NCBI GenBank assembly: GCA_965250215.1
Contig: CBDFNN010000004.1
Coordinates: forward strand, 3,534,001-3,598,000
From: CBDFNN01 sp965250215
GTDB taxonomy: Bacteria > Bacteroidota > Rhodothermia > Rhodothermales > DATKEJ01
Reading direction: 5' to 3'
DNA: 64,000 bases
Positions within the stretch are counted from its first letter, which is position 1, and every line of letters begins with the position of its first letter. Positions 52,127 through 61,962 of the stretch are shown in pieces. The notes beneath the pieces were generated by a model that did no database searches, had not been told where the DNA came from, and was given only the letters and a program-made list of their open reading frames with translations. The position numbers and the translations under genes were made by a program.

Positions 52127-52741
52127 CTATTCTGATACCTCGTCTTCGGGAGCAGTCCATTCATCGTGACCATGGTCTTCAATGATTTCGGTGTTTAACG
52201 CACCAAGTCCTTTCAATACATTTGTTGCCTTAGAAACGTCAAAATCTTCCTCTCGAGCTTCGATGTGCAAAAAGAATCCATCGTCGCTCGCTTTCGCAAA
52301 TCGATCCGAATAGAAAAGAGGATTATAAGGGCGCGGCAGTCCGTTCATGGCGAACATTCCGAATACCGCCGCAAAAGCAGCAACAAGGACGGTCAACTCG
52401 AATATAACCGGTATGGAAGGCTCAATGGCAAAAGATGGCTTTCCACTAATGTTGAGCGGATAGTCTACACCACCCATCCACCATTGCATGACGTAGGCCG
52501 AAATCAGTCCTATAACACCACCTCCAAAAACTATAAAACCGATTTTGGATTGACCAAGTCCCATGGCTTTGTCCATCCCGTGAATTGGGAAAGGACTATG
52601 AGTGTCAAAATTCCGATAACCCTCTTCGCGGACGCCTTCGGCTGCTTTTATCAAAGCATGAGGATCCGAGAACTCGGAAAGAACCGCATAGACAGGTCCT
52701 TTGTGAGAGGGCTTTAGAAGCTCTTTTAGTTTTCCTAACAT
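52127..52741 (-). CDS. actD: Alternative complex III subunit ActD (DUF3341)
   Basis: The 204-residue protein has the DUF3341 pattern: AVLSEFSDPHALIKAAEGVR, THSPFPIHGMDKAMGL, two membrane helices, then GLPRPYNPLFYSDRF. It is a membrane subunit without cofactors. Spacing to actC and actE is 2 bases each. Confidence 0.95.
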   Translation of the reverse strand: MLGKLKELLKPSHKGPVYAVLSEFSDPHALIKAAEGVREEGYRNFDTHSPFPIHGMDKAMGLGQSKIGFIVFGGGVIGLISAYVMQWWMGGVDYPLNISGKPSFAIEPSIPVIFELTVLVAAFAAVFGMFAMNGLPRPYNPLFYSDRFAKASDDGFFLHIEAREEDFDVSKATNVLKGLGALNTEIIEDHGHDEWTAPEDEVSE

Positions 52742-52743
52742 CT

Positions 52744-54207
52744 CTAGTTGGCCTCTTTGTTTTCGTTGACCTTCACTTCTACATTCTCGTGTCCATGCCC
52801 ATGTCCGTCACCGTGCGTCTCATAGAAATGAGGATCGGCTTGAGGCAATACAGCTTTGACCTCAGAGATGGCAACCATTGGGACGAATCTTAAGAAGAGC
52901 AAGAACATCGTGAAGAAGAGACCAAAGGTGCCTACGAAGGTGAGAATGTCCACAAATGTAGGCGAGTAGTAGTCCCAACTCGAAGGCAGATAATCTCTAT
53001 GCAGAGAAATAACCGTGATTACAAATCGCTCGAACCACATTCCGATGTTTACAAATATCGATAGAGCAAACATGAACGGAATATTACGTCTCAACTTTTT
53101 GAACCAGAAGAACTGTGGTGAGAACACATTACAGGTGAACATCGCCCAGTAGGCCCAGGCATAGGGACCAAATGCCCGGTTTATAAAGGCGAATTTCTCG
53201 TACTCCACACCGGAGTACCAGGCCATGAAGAACTCCGTTATATAGGCAAAGCCAACAAGCGAACCAGTCAAGAGAATGATGATGTTCATCTTCTCAAGGT
53301 GATTCACCGTAATCAACTCCTGAAGACCATAAACCTTACGGGCTACAACAAGAAGGGTAAGTACCATGGCGAAGCCAGAGAAAATAGCTCCGGCAACGAA
53401 GTAAGGAGGGAAAATTGTTGTGTGCCAACCAGGAACGATCGAAACCGCAAAGTCAAAGGACACAACAGAGTGGACTGAAAGAACAAGAGGAGTGGCGAGA
53501 CCGGCCAAAATCATGTAGGCCCGCTCATAGTTTCTCCAATGCCGATTCGCTCCTGTCCAACCCATAGAGAGAATGCCATAGACCTTCTTTCTAATCTTTG
53601 TTGTGGCCCTATCGCGCAAGGTTGCCCAATCAGGAATCAATCCCACATACCAGAAAAGAAGTGAAACCAAAAAATAGGTCGAAACCGCAAATACATCCCA
53701 CAACAGAGGACTCTTGAATTGTGGCCACATCAACATTTGGTTCGGAATAGGCAACATATAATATGCTAGCCAAATTCGACCGACATGAATACCCGGAAAT
53801 ACCAAGGCACACATGACAGCAAATAGAGTCATGGCTTCTGCAGATCGGTTAATAGATGTCCGCCACCGCTGCCTGAAAAGAAAAAGAATAGCCGAGATCA
53901 AGGTTCCTGCGTGACCAATACCGACCCAGAAAACGAAGTTAACGATAGCCCAACCCCAGCCTACGGGATTATTTAGTCCCCAAACCCCAACTCCATTCCA
54001 GACCAAGTAGGCGATCATGGTAAAGAGGATCAAGAGAAGGAGGTTGGCAAATCCAAAAGCCGGATACCATGCAAAAGGTGTTTTCTTCTCGGAGTGCGAC
54101 GCTACCATTTCGGTAATGTCGTGGAAGCTTGGATTTCCCTCAATCAAAGGAGGCTCGAGAGATGAACCGTCTCCCAATGATTCTAATATTAGCTTTTCTT
54201 TTTCCAT
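52744..54207 (-). CDS. actC: Alternative complex III subunit ActC (NrfD-like quinol-binding)
   Basis: The 487-residue protein has ten membrane helices of the NrfD/polysulfide-reductase type (NPVGWGWAIVNFVFWVGIGH, AGTLISAILFLFRQRWR, VVSFDFAVSIVPGWHTTIFP). It is the main quinol site of the complex and probably takes part in proton movement. The His-rich tail (ETHGDGHGHGHENVE) is unusual but matches the His-rich ends of other genes in this block. Confidence 0.95.
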   Translation of the reverse strand: MEKEKLILESLGDGSSLEPPLIEGNPSFHDITEMVASHSEKKTPFAWYPAFGFANLLLLILFTMIAYLVWNGVGVWGLNNPVGWGWAIVNFVFWVGIGHAGTLISAILFLFRQRWRTSINRSAEAMTLFAVMCALVFPGIHVGRIWLAYYMLPIPNQMLMWPQFKSPLLWDVFAVSTYFLVSLLFWYVGLIPDWATLRDRATTKIRKKVYGILSMGWTGANRHWRNYERAYMILAGLATPLVLSVHSVVSFDFAVSIVPGWHTTIFPPYFVAGAIFSGFAMVLTLLVVARKVYGLQELITVNHLEKMNIIILLTGSLVGFAYITEFFMAWYSGVEYEKFAFINRAFGPYAWAYWAMFTCNVFSPQFFWFKKLRRNIPFMFALSIFVNIGMWFERFVITVISLHRDYLPSSWDYYSPTFVDILTFVGTFGLFFTMFLLFLRFVPMVAISEVKAVLPQADPHFYETHGDGHGHGHENVEVKVNENKEAN

Positions 54208-54226
54208 CTATAGTCGACGAATATCT

Positions 54227-57200
54227 CTATGCTTCTGCACTGCCTGCTGTCGCAGTCGCCAATGCTGGGTTTGGATTCTTAAGTCGCGCAAGGTATGAAG
54301 ACCGAGGCTTGACGTTTAGCTCTGACAGGAGCTCGTAATTTCTATTATTCTGCTTGAGCTTATTGACCTCGCTAGATTCTATAGCCAAGTCTCCAAAGCT
54401 AATGGCATTAGCGGGACATACCTGCTGACATGCTGTCGTAACCTCGTTATCCTGGATGAGACGATCTTCCTTTCTCGCTTCATGGCCCGCCCCTCGAATC
54501 CGCTGGATACAATAGGAACACTTCTCCATTACTCCTCGAAATCGAACAGATACATTCGGATTTTGAGCCAACTTCACTTGCTCCGGAATCGTCTTCGTCC
54601 AGTTGTAGAAGTTGAATCTCCTAACTTTATATGGGCAATTATTGGCGCAATATCGGGTACCGATACAACGATTGTACACCATCACATTCAGTCCATCCGG
54701 TGAATGAACCGTTGCCGCAACAGGACAAACTGCCTCACATGGCGCATTCTCACAATGAGCACACATCATGGGCTGAACAACCATCTCAGGATTCTCCTCG
54801 TCATTTCCGACGAAGTAACGATCCAATCTCATCCAATGTAGCTCCCGCCCCCTACTGACCTGATCCTTACCAACGACCTGAACATTATTCTCACTCGTAC
54901 ACGCAACTACACAGGCGTTGCAACCATTGCAGGTATTCAGGTCAACGACCATACCCCACTGATGATTGTTATACCAATTCTCTGTTGAGCTCGGCGCATT
55001 CTTTGGATGTCGATCCTCCCACAAGGTTGGATACTCGTCCCAAGGCTCTAATCCTTTCAAACTAGGAACCTCGTCGGGTGCAAAGTTTGGATTCGACTTG
55101 TATTCTTCGAGGCTTGCCATCCGCACTATCGCGCGACCTTCCATGTAACCATGGTCCTGAGTAGAGGCAACCAAATAACCGGAGTCCTTTTTACTTACAC
55201 TCACATTCGTGATAACAGAAGCGCCAGAAGCACTTCGCAAAGCCGCCACATTGGAGCCAACACCATTTCCGATCGGACCGCCATTATAGACGTCTACATC
55301 CTTATCGAAAAAGAAGTAATCTTTAGTAGAGCGCTCTGTCGATATATTTCGACCGTAACCTAGATTGACAGTGATGGAATCATCGGCATGACCTGGAACG
55401 ATCCAGATTGGCAGGTCGACGCTCGTGCCATTAGCCTCAATACTAATTACATCGCTGAGATGTTTTCCCTTGGATAGATTAACAACGAGTCCATGTTTTT
55501 CGGCCGTTGCTGGACTCATCATGGCGACATTGTCCCAAACGACTTTTGTAATCGGATCTGGGGTCTCAATCATCCAAGCGTTGTTCGAGAATCTTCCGTC
55601 ATACATAGCCGGATCTCTTTTTACAACGAGCTCTAAATCTGAAGAGGAGCCACTAAGGGAACGGGCCGAGCTCATAGCACTAGGCGTGATGCTCGCAAAG
55701 CCTGAACCGGGCACAAAACCATCATGCAAAAGCTTTCTCCATGACTGATTAGACTGTCCAGACGACCAGGTCGCTCGGACTAGGTCATATCCAGAGGTAG
55801 ATACACCTGTAGCCATCAGGGCCAACAACTCAATCGGAGACGTGGAGTCCTCATACAAAGGCGCTATCAATGGCTGCACAACGGAGCTCAATCCACTAAA
55901 AGATCGTCCATCTCCCCAAGCCTCTAAATAATGAGTACTTGGTAGGTGCCAACGCGATGCAGCAGCTGTCTCATCATTCCACATTCCCAGATGCAAGGAC
56001 TCAACCGCTCCAAGCATGGCCGCCACATCGACTCCACCAGGAGCACTAAAAACTGGATTGCAATCCAATATCACAATGGCATCAATAGCGCCAGAAGAGG
56101 CGTCTTGAGCCAATGAGGCTAGAGACTCACATCCATTAGATACTTGAGCAACTCCCGTATCCAATAGATCTACGGTCTTTCCGATATTCCCGAGAACGGC
56201 GTTGATGTGCATCACTAGAGCATGCAGCTCTGGGGCCTGTTCATCACCAGCTACTACAATCGAAGCACCTCTCGAAGATTGCAAATCTGCAACCAAGGCA
56301 TTCATCCACGCCGTATTTCCGCCAGCATTTCCACCTGAAACTCCTGCAACACCAAGCCTAGCCGCAAGCGCGGTTGCAAAAGCTCCAATTGATGAGGCTT
56401 TTACTCGAAGTCGATGATCTGCCATTCCACCCGTGTTGGTGAAATCACTCTCAACCACATAGAGCCTACTCATTGAGTCAGATGTCGACATTACGCGACG
56501 ACTATCTGCATACCCTCTAGCATTAGAAACGGAATTCGAATCGGCTGAGCCTAAAAAATCAGAGCCGAGACTAAGAATTGTTTGCGCTTTGCTAAAGTCA
56601 TTGGATAAACGCGCTGGTAATCCACAAACTTGCTGCGCACCCAGGGCCGCATTTGAGGGACCCGCATCATCATAATCGACCCAACGCATTGATGAAAATC
56701 TTCCAGCCAACTGAGTCTTTAGTCTCGCTCTCGTTGGAGAATGATCCGTCGATGCGATCACGGCAAGCCTAGTTGAAGGCGCCCACGAACGCAAATAATC
56801 GAGCAGTTGACCTTTATCGGCCTTGGCTCCACCTTGCAGAATGTATCGAGAACGATCCGGATCGTATAGATTTAATATCGATGCCTGAGAAAAAACGTCT
56901 GTAGAACCTTGACTGTCAGGATGTTCAGGATTTCCTTCGATTTTAGTAGGTCGACCTTCATGAGCCTCGACCAATAGTGGCTGCAATGAGCCCTTAAAAG
57001 GAAAACCAGTTGCATAACTTAGCGGGAGACCAGGCACGACCTCTTCTGGTTTGCGCGCATAAGGAAGAATGTTTTCAACAGGTCGTCGACAAGATGTCAA
57101 ACCGGCCAAAGCCATTGACGCCCCCATGATTTTCATGAAATCACGTCTAGTCTCAGCTTTTGGCTCCTCTAGGGCGCCGTCGCGAAACTCTCCTTTATTG

Positions 57201-57319
57201 ACTGTCGAAAAGTCCTCGGAATCCCTCTTGTGATCGAGACTCCTCCAAGCCTTAACACCTCCAAAAACTTCCTCTGCGGGAAGGTCTGAGTTCTCAAGTA
57301 CCTTTAGCTCGTGAAGCAT
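54227..57319 (-). CDS. actB: Alternative complex III subunit ActB (molybdopterin-like plus iron-sulfur fusion)
   Basis: The 1030-residue protein has an internal twin-arginine signal (RRDFMKIMGASMALAGLTSC, Arg58-Arg59). A molybdopterin-oxidoreductase-like domain (about 85-740) follows; in this family it carries no molybdenum. The C-terminal ferredoxin-like domain binds Fe-S clusters (CNGCNACVVACTSENN, CAHCENAPCEAVCP, CIGTRYCANNCPYK, CSYCIQRIRGAG). The fusion of the two parts is normal for ActB. It lies 25 bases after actA. Confidence 0.95.
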   Translation of the reverse strand: MLHELKVLENSDLPAEEVFGGVKAWRSLDHKRDSEDFSTVNKGEFRDGALEEPKAETRRDFMKIMGASMALAGLTSCRRPVENILPYARKPEEVVPGLPLSYATGFPFKGSLQPLLVEAHEGRPTKIEGNPEHPDSQGSTDVFSQASILNLYDPDRSRYILQGGAKADKGQLLDYLRSWAPSTRLAVIASTDHSPTRARLKTQLAGRFSSMRWVDYDDAGPSNAALGAQQVCGLPARLSNDFSKAQTILSLGSDFLGSADSNSVSNARGYADSRRVMSTSDSMSRLYVVESDFTNTGGMADHRLRVKASSIGAFATALAARLGVAGVSGGNAGGNTAWMNALVADLQSSRGASIVVAGDEQAPELHALVMHINAVLGNIGKTVDLLDTGVAQVSNGCESLASLAQDASSGAIDAIVILDCNPVFSAPGGVDVAAMLGAVESLHLGMWNDETAAASRWHLPSTHYLEAWGDGRSFSGLSSVVQPLIAPLYEDSTSPIELLALMATGVSTSGYDLVRATWSSGQSNQSWRKLLHDGFVPGSGFASITPSAMSSARSLSGSSSDLELVVKRDPAMYDGRFSNNAWMIETPDPITKVVWDNVAMMSPATAEKHGLVVNLSKGKHLSDVISIEANGTSVDLPIWIVPGHADDSITVNLGYGRNISTERSTKDYFFFDKDVDVYNGGPIGNGVGSNVAALRSASGASVITNVSVSKKDSGYLVASTQDHGYMEGRAIVRMASLEEYKSNPNFAPDEVPSLKGLEPWDEYPTLWEDRHPKNAPSSTENWYNNHQWGMVVDLNTCNGCNACVVACTSENNVQVVGKDQVSRGRELHWMRLDRYFVGNDEENPEMVVQPMMCAHCENAPCEAVCPVAATVHSPDGLNVMVYNRCIGTRYCANNCPYKVRRFNFYNWTKTIPEQVKLAQNPNVSVRFRGVMEKCSYCIQRIRGAGHEARKEDRLIQDNEVTTACQQVCPANAISFGDLAIESSEVNKLKQNNRNYELLSELNVKPRSSYLARLKNPNPALATATAGSAEA

Positions 57320-57344
57320 CTAATTCTCTTGCTTTCTAATCGAT

Positions 57345-57992
57345 TTAATAATGGCAACCAGAACAATTCTCCGGAGGACTGATGCCCTCACGCTTGATTC
57401 GCTCAAGATTTGCTTCAACAAAACCTTCTGGGTTTTGATAACCCATGGTCGTGACCTCTCCTGGATCCCGTAAAAATTGCTCAGGCTGACGATGACAGGT
57501 CAAACACCACCCCATCGATAACGGCTCCTTCTGCTGCACCACTACCATTTGATCAACCCTTCCGTGGCAAGACTCACATCCAACACCAACATTGACATGT
57601 ATAGAGTGATTGAAATGTGCGTAGTCTGGAAGATGGTGGACTTTGACCCATTCGACTGGATCACCAGTTGCCCAACTTTCCCGAACTGGCAGAAGATCCA
57701 GTGATTCGGTCTTGATTTGACTGTGACAATTCATGCAAGTTTGCGTAGCCGGCACATTGGCATGCGCAGACTTCTCAACGTAGGAGTGACAGTACTGACA
57801 ATTAAGGCCAAGCTGTCCAACATGGAAAGCATGGCTATACGGTACCGGTTGCTCTGGGGTATATCCCACGTCTGTAAACTCCGGAGAGAAATAATACCCT
57901 ATTCCGACTGTGATGATTAGCCCTGCAACCGCAGCACCAACCAAAGTCATCAATGGTAACTTGTTAGCCGATCTAGAAAATATTTGAGCCAT
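57345..57992 (-). CDS. actA: Alternative complex III subunit ActA (pentaheme cytochrome c)
   Basis: The 215-residue protein has an N-terminal membrane anchor (LMTLVGAAVAGLIITVGIGY) and five heme motifs: CQYCH, CMNCH, CESCH, CLTCH and CSGCH. This matches the five-heme ActA of known complexes. It opens the 23 kb respiratory block; the promoter must lie in 57993-58218, which has no gene and no clear consensus box. Confidence 0.95.
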   Translation of the reverse strand: MAQIFSRSANKLPLMTLVGAAVAGLIITVGIGYYFSPEFTDVGYTPEQPVPYSHAFHVGQLGLNCQYCHSYVEKSAHANVPATQTCMNCHSQIKTESLDLLPVRESWATGDPVEWVKVHHLPDYAHFNHSIHVNVGVGCESCHGRVDQMVVVQQKEPLSMGWCLTCHRQPEQFLRDPGEVTTMGYQNPEGFVEANLERIKREGISPPENCSGCHY

Positions 57993-58218
57993 TCAGAAAG
58001 TTCGTAGTTCACCAATAAACGGGCGCCAATCACTGTAAGACACACCTCCAATTAACAGGCCAGTAAATCTACCCCACAGCCAGATTAGTAGGATTGAATT
58101 TAGATTGAATATGAAAACAATCCTGATATTCTTGACTTTTTCCTATCCTACTTCCTCGCGGAGATGAAAATACGATCTGCCAGCATAATTTGGGATAAGA
58201 TTCCGTTAAGAGAGCACT

Positions 58219-58473
58219 TTGGATAAAATTTACATCGCATGCCTTTTCTTGGGCACCATATATATAGTCTTGTGCTTGCCGAATTGGTGGCGAGATCGTC
58301 TATCTGATATCCAGCAGAGTATGTTTATTCCATTCATGCTGGCCTATTTCTTCGGACTGGGAGGAATGATCGGCTTTTACCAGAGTAAAGAGTCGTTTCT
58401 TCGTTTTGGGATTGCTGCCGGAGCGGCGGCGCTCGGATGGCTGATTGTAAGAGGTAAAGGAGTAAAGAAGTAA
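58219..58473 (+). CDS. Small membrane protein, unknown function
   Basis: The 84-residue protein starts at TTG and has two to three hydrophobic helices (IACLFLGTIYIVLCLPNWW, FIPFMLAYFFGLGGMIGFY, GIAAGAAALGWLIV) with a basic tail. No family is recognised. It is divergent from actA and convergent with the DegT aminotransferase. The amphipathic pattern supports a real protein, but no ribosome site is seen. Confidence 0.55.
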   Translation: MDKIYIACLFLGTIYIVLCLPNWWRDRLSDIQQSMFIPFMLAYFFGLGGMIGFYQSKESFLRFGIAAGAAALGWLIVRGKGVKK

Positions 58474-58501
58474 AAATGCACAGGAGAAAGCTCTTACACC
58501 T

Positions 58502-59641
58502 CTACTTCCGCAGACATCTCCTAATCTCCAATACTACTCTTTCAACATCCTCGTCCGTCATGCCAGGATGATCGGGGATACTTATTGCAGTCTCAAAATA
58601 CTTCGACGTATTCTCAAGCCCCTTCATGCTATAGGCTCTTTCCCTGTAATAGGGATGCAATGGAACGGGAATATAATGCAGCTGAACACCAATCCCTTTG
58701 GATCTCAACTGCGTAAAAAGGTCATCCCTGGAAATTCCAGACTCCTCATTTACCCGGACGACAAACAGATGCCATGTGTGTCCTTTCGTAGAATGTGGCA
58801 AATGTAAAGGCAGATCTGCGAGTCGGTCCATGTACATTCGGGCAATTTCGGACCGTCTGGCATTGAATCCTGACAACTTTTCAAGCTGAGCACGCGCCAA
58901 GGCAGCATGAAGCTCACTTAATTTATAGTTGAATCCCAGATCATGCATCTCATAATACCAAGCTGCGGGCGACTCGTACTTTAGCCAATCTGGATTTCTC
59001 GTCATTCCGTGCAAACGAAATTTATTAGCCCGCTGATACATCTCCGCGTCATGGCAGAGGACGGCACCCCCTTCTCCACCCGTCATATTTTTGACTGGGT
59101 TAAAACTCAGGGCTAGGGCATCGCAGAAGGACGACGAGGCCCTATCCATGTAGCGCCCTCCGGGAGAATGTGCAGCATCGACTAGGAATTTCAATCCATA
59201 CCTTTTGGCAATATCCTGCAATCCAGAATAGGCCGATGGATGGCCGGCAAAATCGACACTTACTATGGCCTTCGTTTTATCCGTGATCAATGCCTCAACT
59301 TTCGCAGGATCGACGCAGAAACTCGCCTTATCTATATCAACAAAAACAGGTTTTGCCCCCAAATATAAAAGTGCATTAGCCGTACAAACAAAGGTTAAAG
59401 CGGGCACGATGACCTCATCTCCTTCCTCAATTCCTGCCGCGAAATACATCCCATGAATAGCTGCCGTACCACTTGAATAGCCAATGGCATAATCAGTCTC
59501 ACAAAGTCCAGCCAGTTTTTTTTCTAGATCGACCAGAATCTGCCCCTGGGAAATCATCGGATTGCGAAGCGCCAGAGCAACCGCTTCTATTTCATCCTCG
59601 CTGATGTTTGGTCGGCTATATGGGATGAAATCTTTAGACAT
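58502..59641 (-). CDS. DegT/DnrJ/EryC1/StrS-family sugar aminotransferase
   Basis: The 379-residue PLP enzyme aminates a nucleotide-linked keto-sugar. Motifs are YSSGTAAIHGMYFAAGIEEG, DEVIVPALTFVCTANALLYL, FVDIDKASFCVDP, FLVDAAHSPGG and the PLP-lysine region LSFNPVKNMTGGEGGAVL (Lys184). It is the last gene of a three-gene leftward group with an SDR and a glycosyltransferase, which points to surface glycan or O-antigen synthesis. The exact sugar is not readable. Confidence 0.93.
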   Translation of the reverse strand: MSKDFIPYSRPNISEDEIEAVALALRNPMISQGQILVDLEKKLAGLCETDYAIGYSSGTAAIHGMYFAAGIEEGDEVIVPALTFVCTANALLYLGAKPVFVDIDKASFCVDPAKVEALITDKTKAIVSVDFAGHPSAYSGLQDIAKRYGLKFLVDAAHSPGGRYMDRASSSFCDALALSFNPVKNMTGGEGGAVLCHDAEMYQRANKFRLHGMTRNPDWLKYESPAAWYYEMHDLGFNYKLSELHAALARAQLEKLSGFNARRSEIARMYMDRLADLPLHLPHSTKGHTWHLFVVRVNEESGISRDDLFTQLRSKGIGVQLHYIPVPLHPYYRERAYSMKGLENTSKYFETAISIPDHPGMTDEDVERVVLEIRRCLRK

Positions 59642-59665
59642 TTTAGTTTAGTCGCAAGATATGAC

Positions 59666-60685
59666 TCAACTCGAGCGCGTAGGATGATGATCTATGATAT
59701 TCTTGATGATGTCCCGAACATCCCGCTGTATTTTATTCTGCAACAGGGTATCGAGTTTTTCAGTCGCCGGAATGCGCAAGTTTACATCTTCAAACTTATT
59801 GCCAAAAACCTGCTCGTGTGTCATGTGCTTAATACCCGCTGAATTTCCGGTCAGCTCATTAACAATAGAAGCCAGTTCAAGCATCGTGATCGGCTCGGAG
59901 CCACCTATATTATAAGCCTGACCTGCTGACTCTTTCATTCCCATTAAAGCAACTATAGCTTGTATGGCATCTCGAATATCAGTAAAGCACCTCCGTTGTG
60001 AACCGTCTCCATAGACCGTCAATTCTTCTCCATCTAGTGCTTGATCAATAAAGCGAGGTACTACCGGACCATGCTTTCCGATCTGTCTAGGCCCAATCAC
60101 ATTGAACAGCCTGACAATCACAGCGTGAAAGCCCTCCTCATGATGCTTCGCCAATGTCAAGAATTCCTCGACGGCTTTGATACCTGCGTAAGACCAACGA
60201 TGGATACTGGTAGAGCCATAGACTCTGTCAGAATCCTCATGCAAATAACTTCCCTTGTGTTCAATAACATCAAGAGCTTTTCCATATATCTCCGAAGTCG
60301 ATGTGAGAAGCAACTTCGTATTATACTTCGAAACGAGCTCGAGAATAATGTCGATCGACCGGAGATTATTGAGAATCGTCTGACTGGAAGTTACCGAAGC
60401 GAGCTTCACCCCTACATAGGAGGCTAAGTGATAGACATCGTCAACACCGTTGAAATGAGGCTCAAATCCAGCCTTATCTGTTATGTCCTGCTGGAAAAAC
60501 TCGAAATTTGGATGGTCCGGCAAATGCTTGATATTACCTGCCCTTCCCGTTGACAAATTGTCCACGACCCTTACTTTGTGGCCTGCTGCCAATAGCGCAT
60601 CACAAAGATGCGAACCGACAAATCCAGCTCCACCGGTAACCAAGCAAGTCCTTTGATCCACGCTCATATTTTCATGTGTATTCAT
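59666..60685 (-). CDS. NAD-dependent nucleotide-sugar epimerase/dehydratase (extended SDR)
   Basis: The 339-residue protein has TGGAGFVGSHLCDALLAAGH (NAD-binding), DNLSTGRAGNI, LTSTSEIYGK, the catalytic Tyr/Lys as WSYAGIKAVEE, and VRLFNVIGPRQ. It resembles UDP-glucose 4-epimerase and UDP-glucuronate decarboxylase; the long RSIDIILELV and HEDSDRVYG parts favour the decarboxylase/dehydratase side, but this is not firm. It ends 25 bases before the aminotransferase. Confidence 0.9.
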   Translation of the reverse strand: MNTHENMSVDQRTCLVTGGAGFVGSHLCDALLAAGHKVRVVDNLSTGRAGNIKHLPDHPNFEFFQQDITDKAGFEPHFNGVDDVYHLASYVGVKLASVTSSQTILNNLRSIDIILELVSKYNTKLLLTSTSEIYGKALDVIEHKGSYLHEDSDRVYGSTSIHRWSYAGIKAVEEFLTLAKHHEEGFHAVIVRLFNVIGPRQIGKHGPVVPRFIDQALDGEELTVYGDGSQRRCFTDIRDAIQAIVALMGMKESAGQAYNIGGSEPITMLELASIVNELTGNSAGIKHMTHEQVFGNKFEDVNLRIPATEKLDTLLQNKIQRDVRDIIKNIIDHHPTRSS

Positions 60686-60686
60686 A

Positions 60687-61829
60687 TCACGGATGATAGG
60701 ATTTCAGCACATCAGAAAGCAATTTATAAAGCCGTGCTGCGCTAGTATCAACCGAAGCTTCTTCTTCGACCCATTTGCGATTTGGTCCGATCATTTTCTC
60801 CTTAAGTGAAGCCAACTCGTCGATGCTACTATCCAAAGTGTTGAATACATCGTCAAGTAGATCCTCGTCTCCTTCGATGAAAACGGCGCTTTGTCTGTCT
60901 ACAAGGATGGCTTCGTTACTAGGTATTTTCGATACGACCGGAATACATCCCATATACAGCGACTCGATTAACAACTCCGACACTCCATCTCGTGGCGGTA
61001 TTGATAAGAGTAAGTCAGTCACAAGTAATATGTCACGGAGCTGATCCCTCGGAAGCATTTCGTCAAAGACGAGGCAACGAGGATGCTCCACCAGTAGTTC
61101 TAGATTCTTCTGAACCGGCGTATCTCGTTTCTGATTTAAGGTCAGGACGATGGCCCAAGCCTCAGACCTATTGTCTAGGAGATTCGAGATAGCAGCTAGC
61201 GTGATCTCAGGCCGATACCATTCATGGACGCCTCTTCCATTGGTAACGACAGGTGCATCGGCTGGTATTCCGAGTCTTTCACGGACAGCTTTCTCGTCAA
61301 AGTCTCCTTGAAAATCACTAAGCTTGATCCCCCAGGTAATTGGTGAGAATTTGGCCTCAAATTCCGGGTATAGTTTCTGCCCCTCTTTAGCAAGAGCCTT
61401 TCCATCAGTGATTATCAAACTAGCCCGAGAAAATGCATCTTCTACTTTCGACTTGTAGAGCCACCCTTTAAAACCCTCTTGGGGATACTTAGTCAAATCA
61501 AAAGTCCATGTCTGAATAGCAAGAGGTTCGAATTCGCACCGAGCTGCCAGAATTCCATATGAGGTCACATAGGATGCGAGCATTATGTCCGGCTTGATTT
61601 CATCTAGAAGTCCAACTAATTCTTTTGTGGCAAGAAAGAAATCAAGCTGTGAAGTTTTACCTATAAATCTAGCTGCCTTCTGGGATAGTCGATGCGTTTT
61701 AACACCCTCAATTTCCGGTGACTCTCCTTCAAGGGTGATTAGTGAAATCTCGGCGCCTTGCTTTACCAATGCGGGAAGCCACTTCTGGACGTGATAGTTT
61801 GCAGCATTCCCAAGAAAGGCAAGATGCAT
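60687..61829 (-). CDS. Glycosyltransferase family 4-like
   Basis: The 380-residue protein has the GT-B two-domain pattern: an N-terminal part (HLAFLGNAANYHVQKWLPAL, KPDIMLASYVTSYG) and a C-terminal donor-binding part (VTNGRGVHEWYRPEITLAAI, CLVFDEMLPRDQLRDILLVT, LLSIPPRDGVSELLIESLYM with the family Glu). It is the first gene of the leftward group and probably adds a sugar to a surface glycan. Confidence 0.88.
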   Translation of the reverse strand: MHLAFLGNAANYHVQKWLPALVKQGAEISLITLEGESPEIEGVKTHRLSQKAARFIGKTSQLDFFLATKELVGLLDEIKPDIMLASYVTSYGILAARCEFEPLAIQTWTFDLTKYPQEGFKGWLYKSKVEDAFSRASLIITDGKALAKEGQKLYPEFEAKFSPITWGIKLSDFQGDFDEKAVRERLGIPADAPVVTNGRGVHEWYRPEITLAAISNLLDNRSEAWAIVLTLNQKRDTPVQKNLELLVEHPRCLVFDEMLPRDQLRDILLVTDLLLSIPPRDGVSELLIESLYMGCIPVVSKIPSNEAILVDRQSAVFIEGDEDLLDDVFNTLDSSIDELASLKEKMIGPNRKWVEEEASVDTSAARLYKLLSDVLKSYHP

Positions 61830-61962
61830 TTGTTATGGATTGAGTCGAATTATATAGTCTAACGAGGAAGCAAAGCCCGCCGATCGAGCGTATGTGTCTG
61901 TCCCGAGGGTGATCTTAAAATCTAAATTTAGCCCCTTAACCTAAACAAAATACAACATCTCG

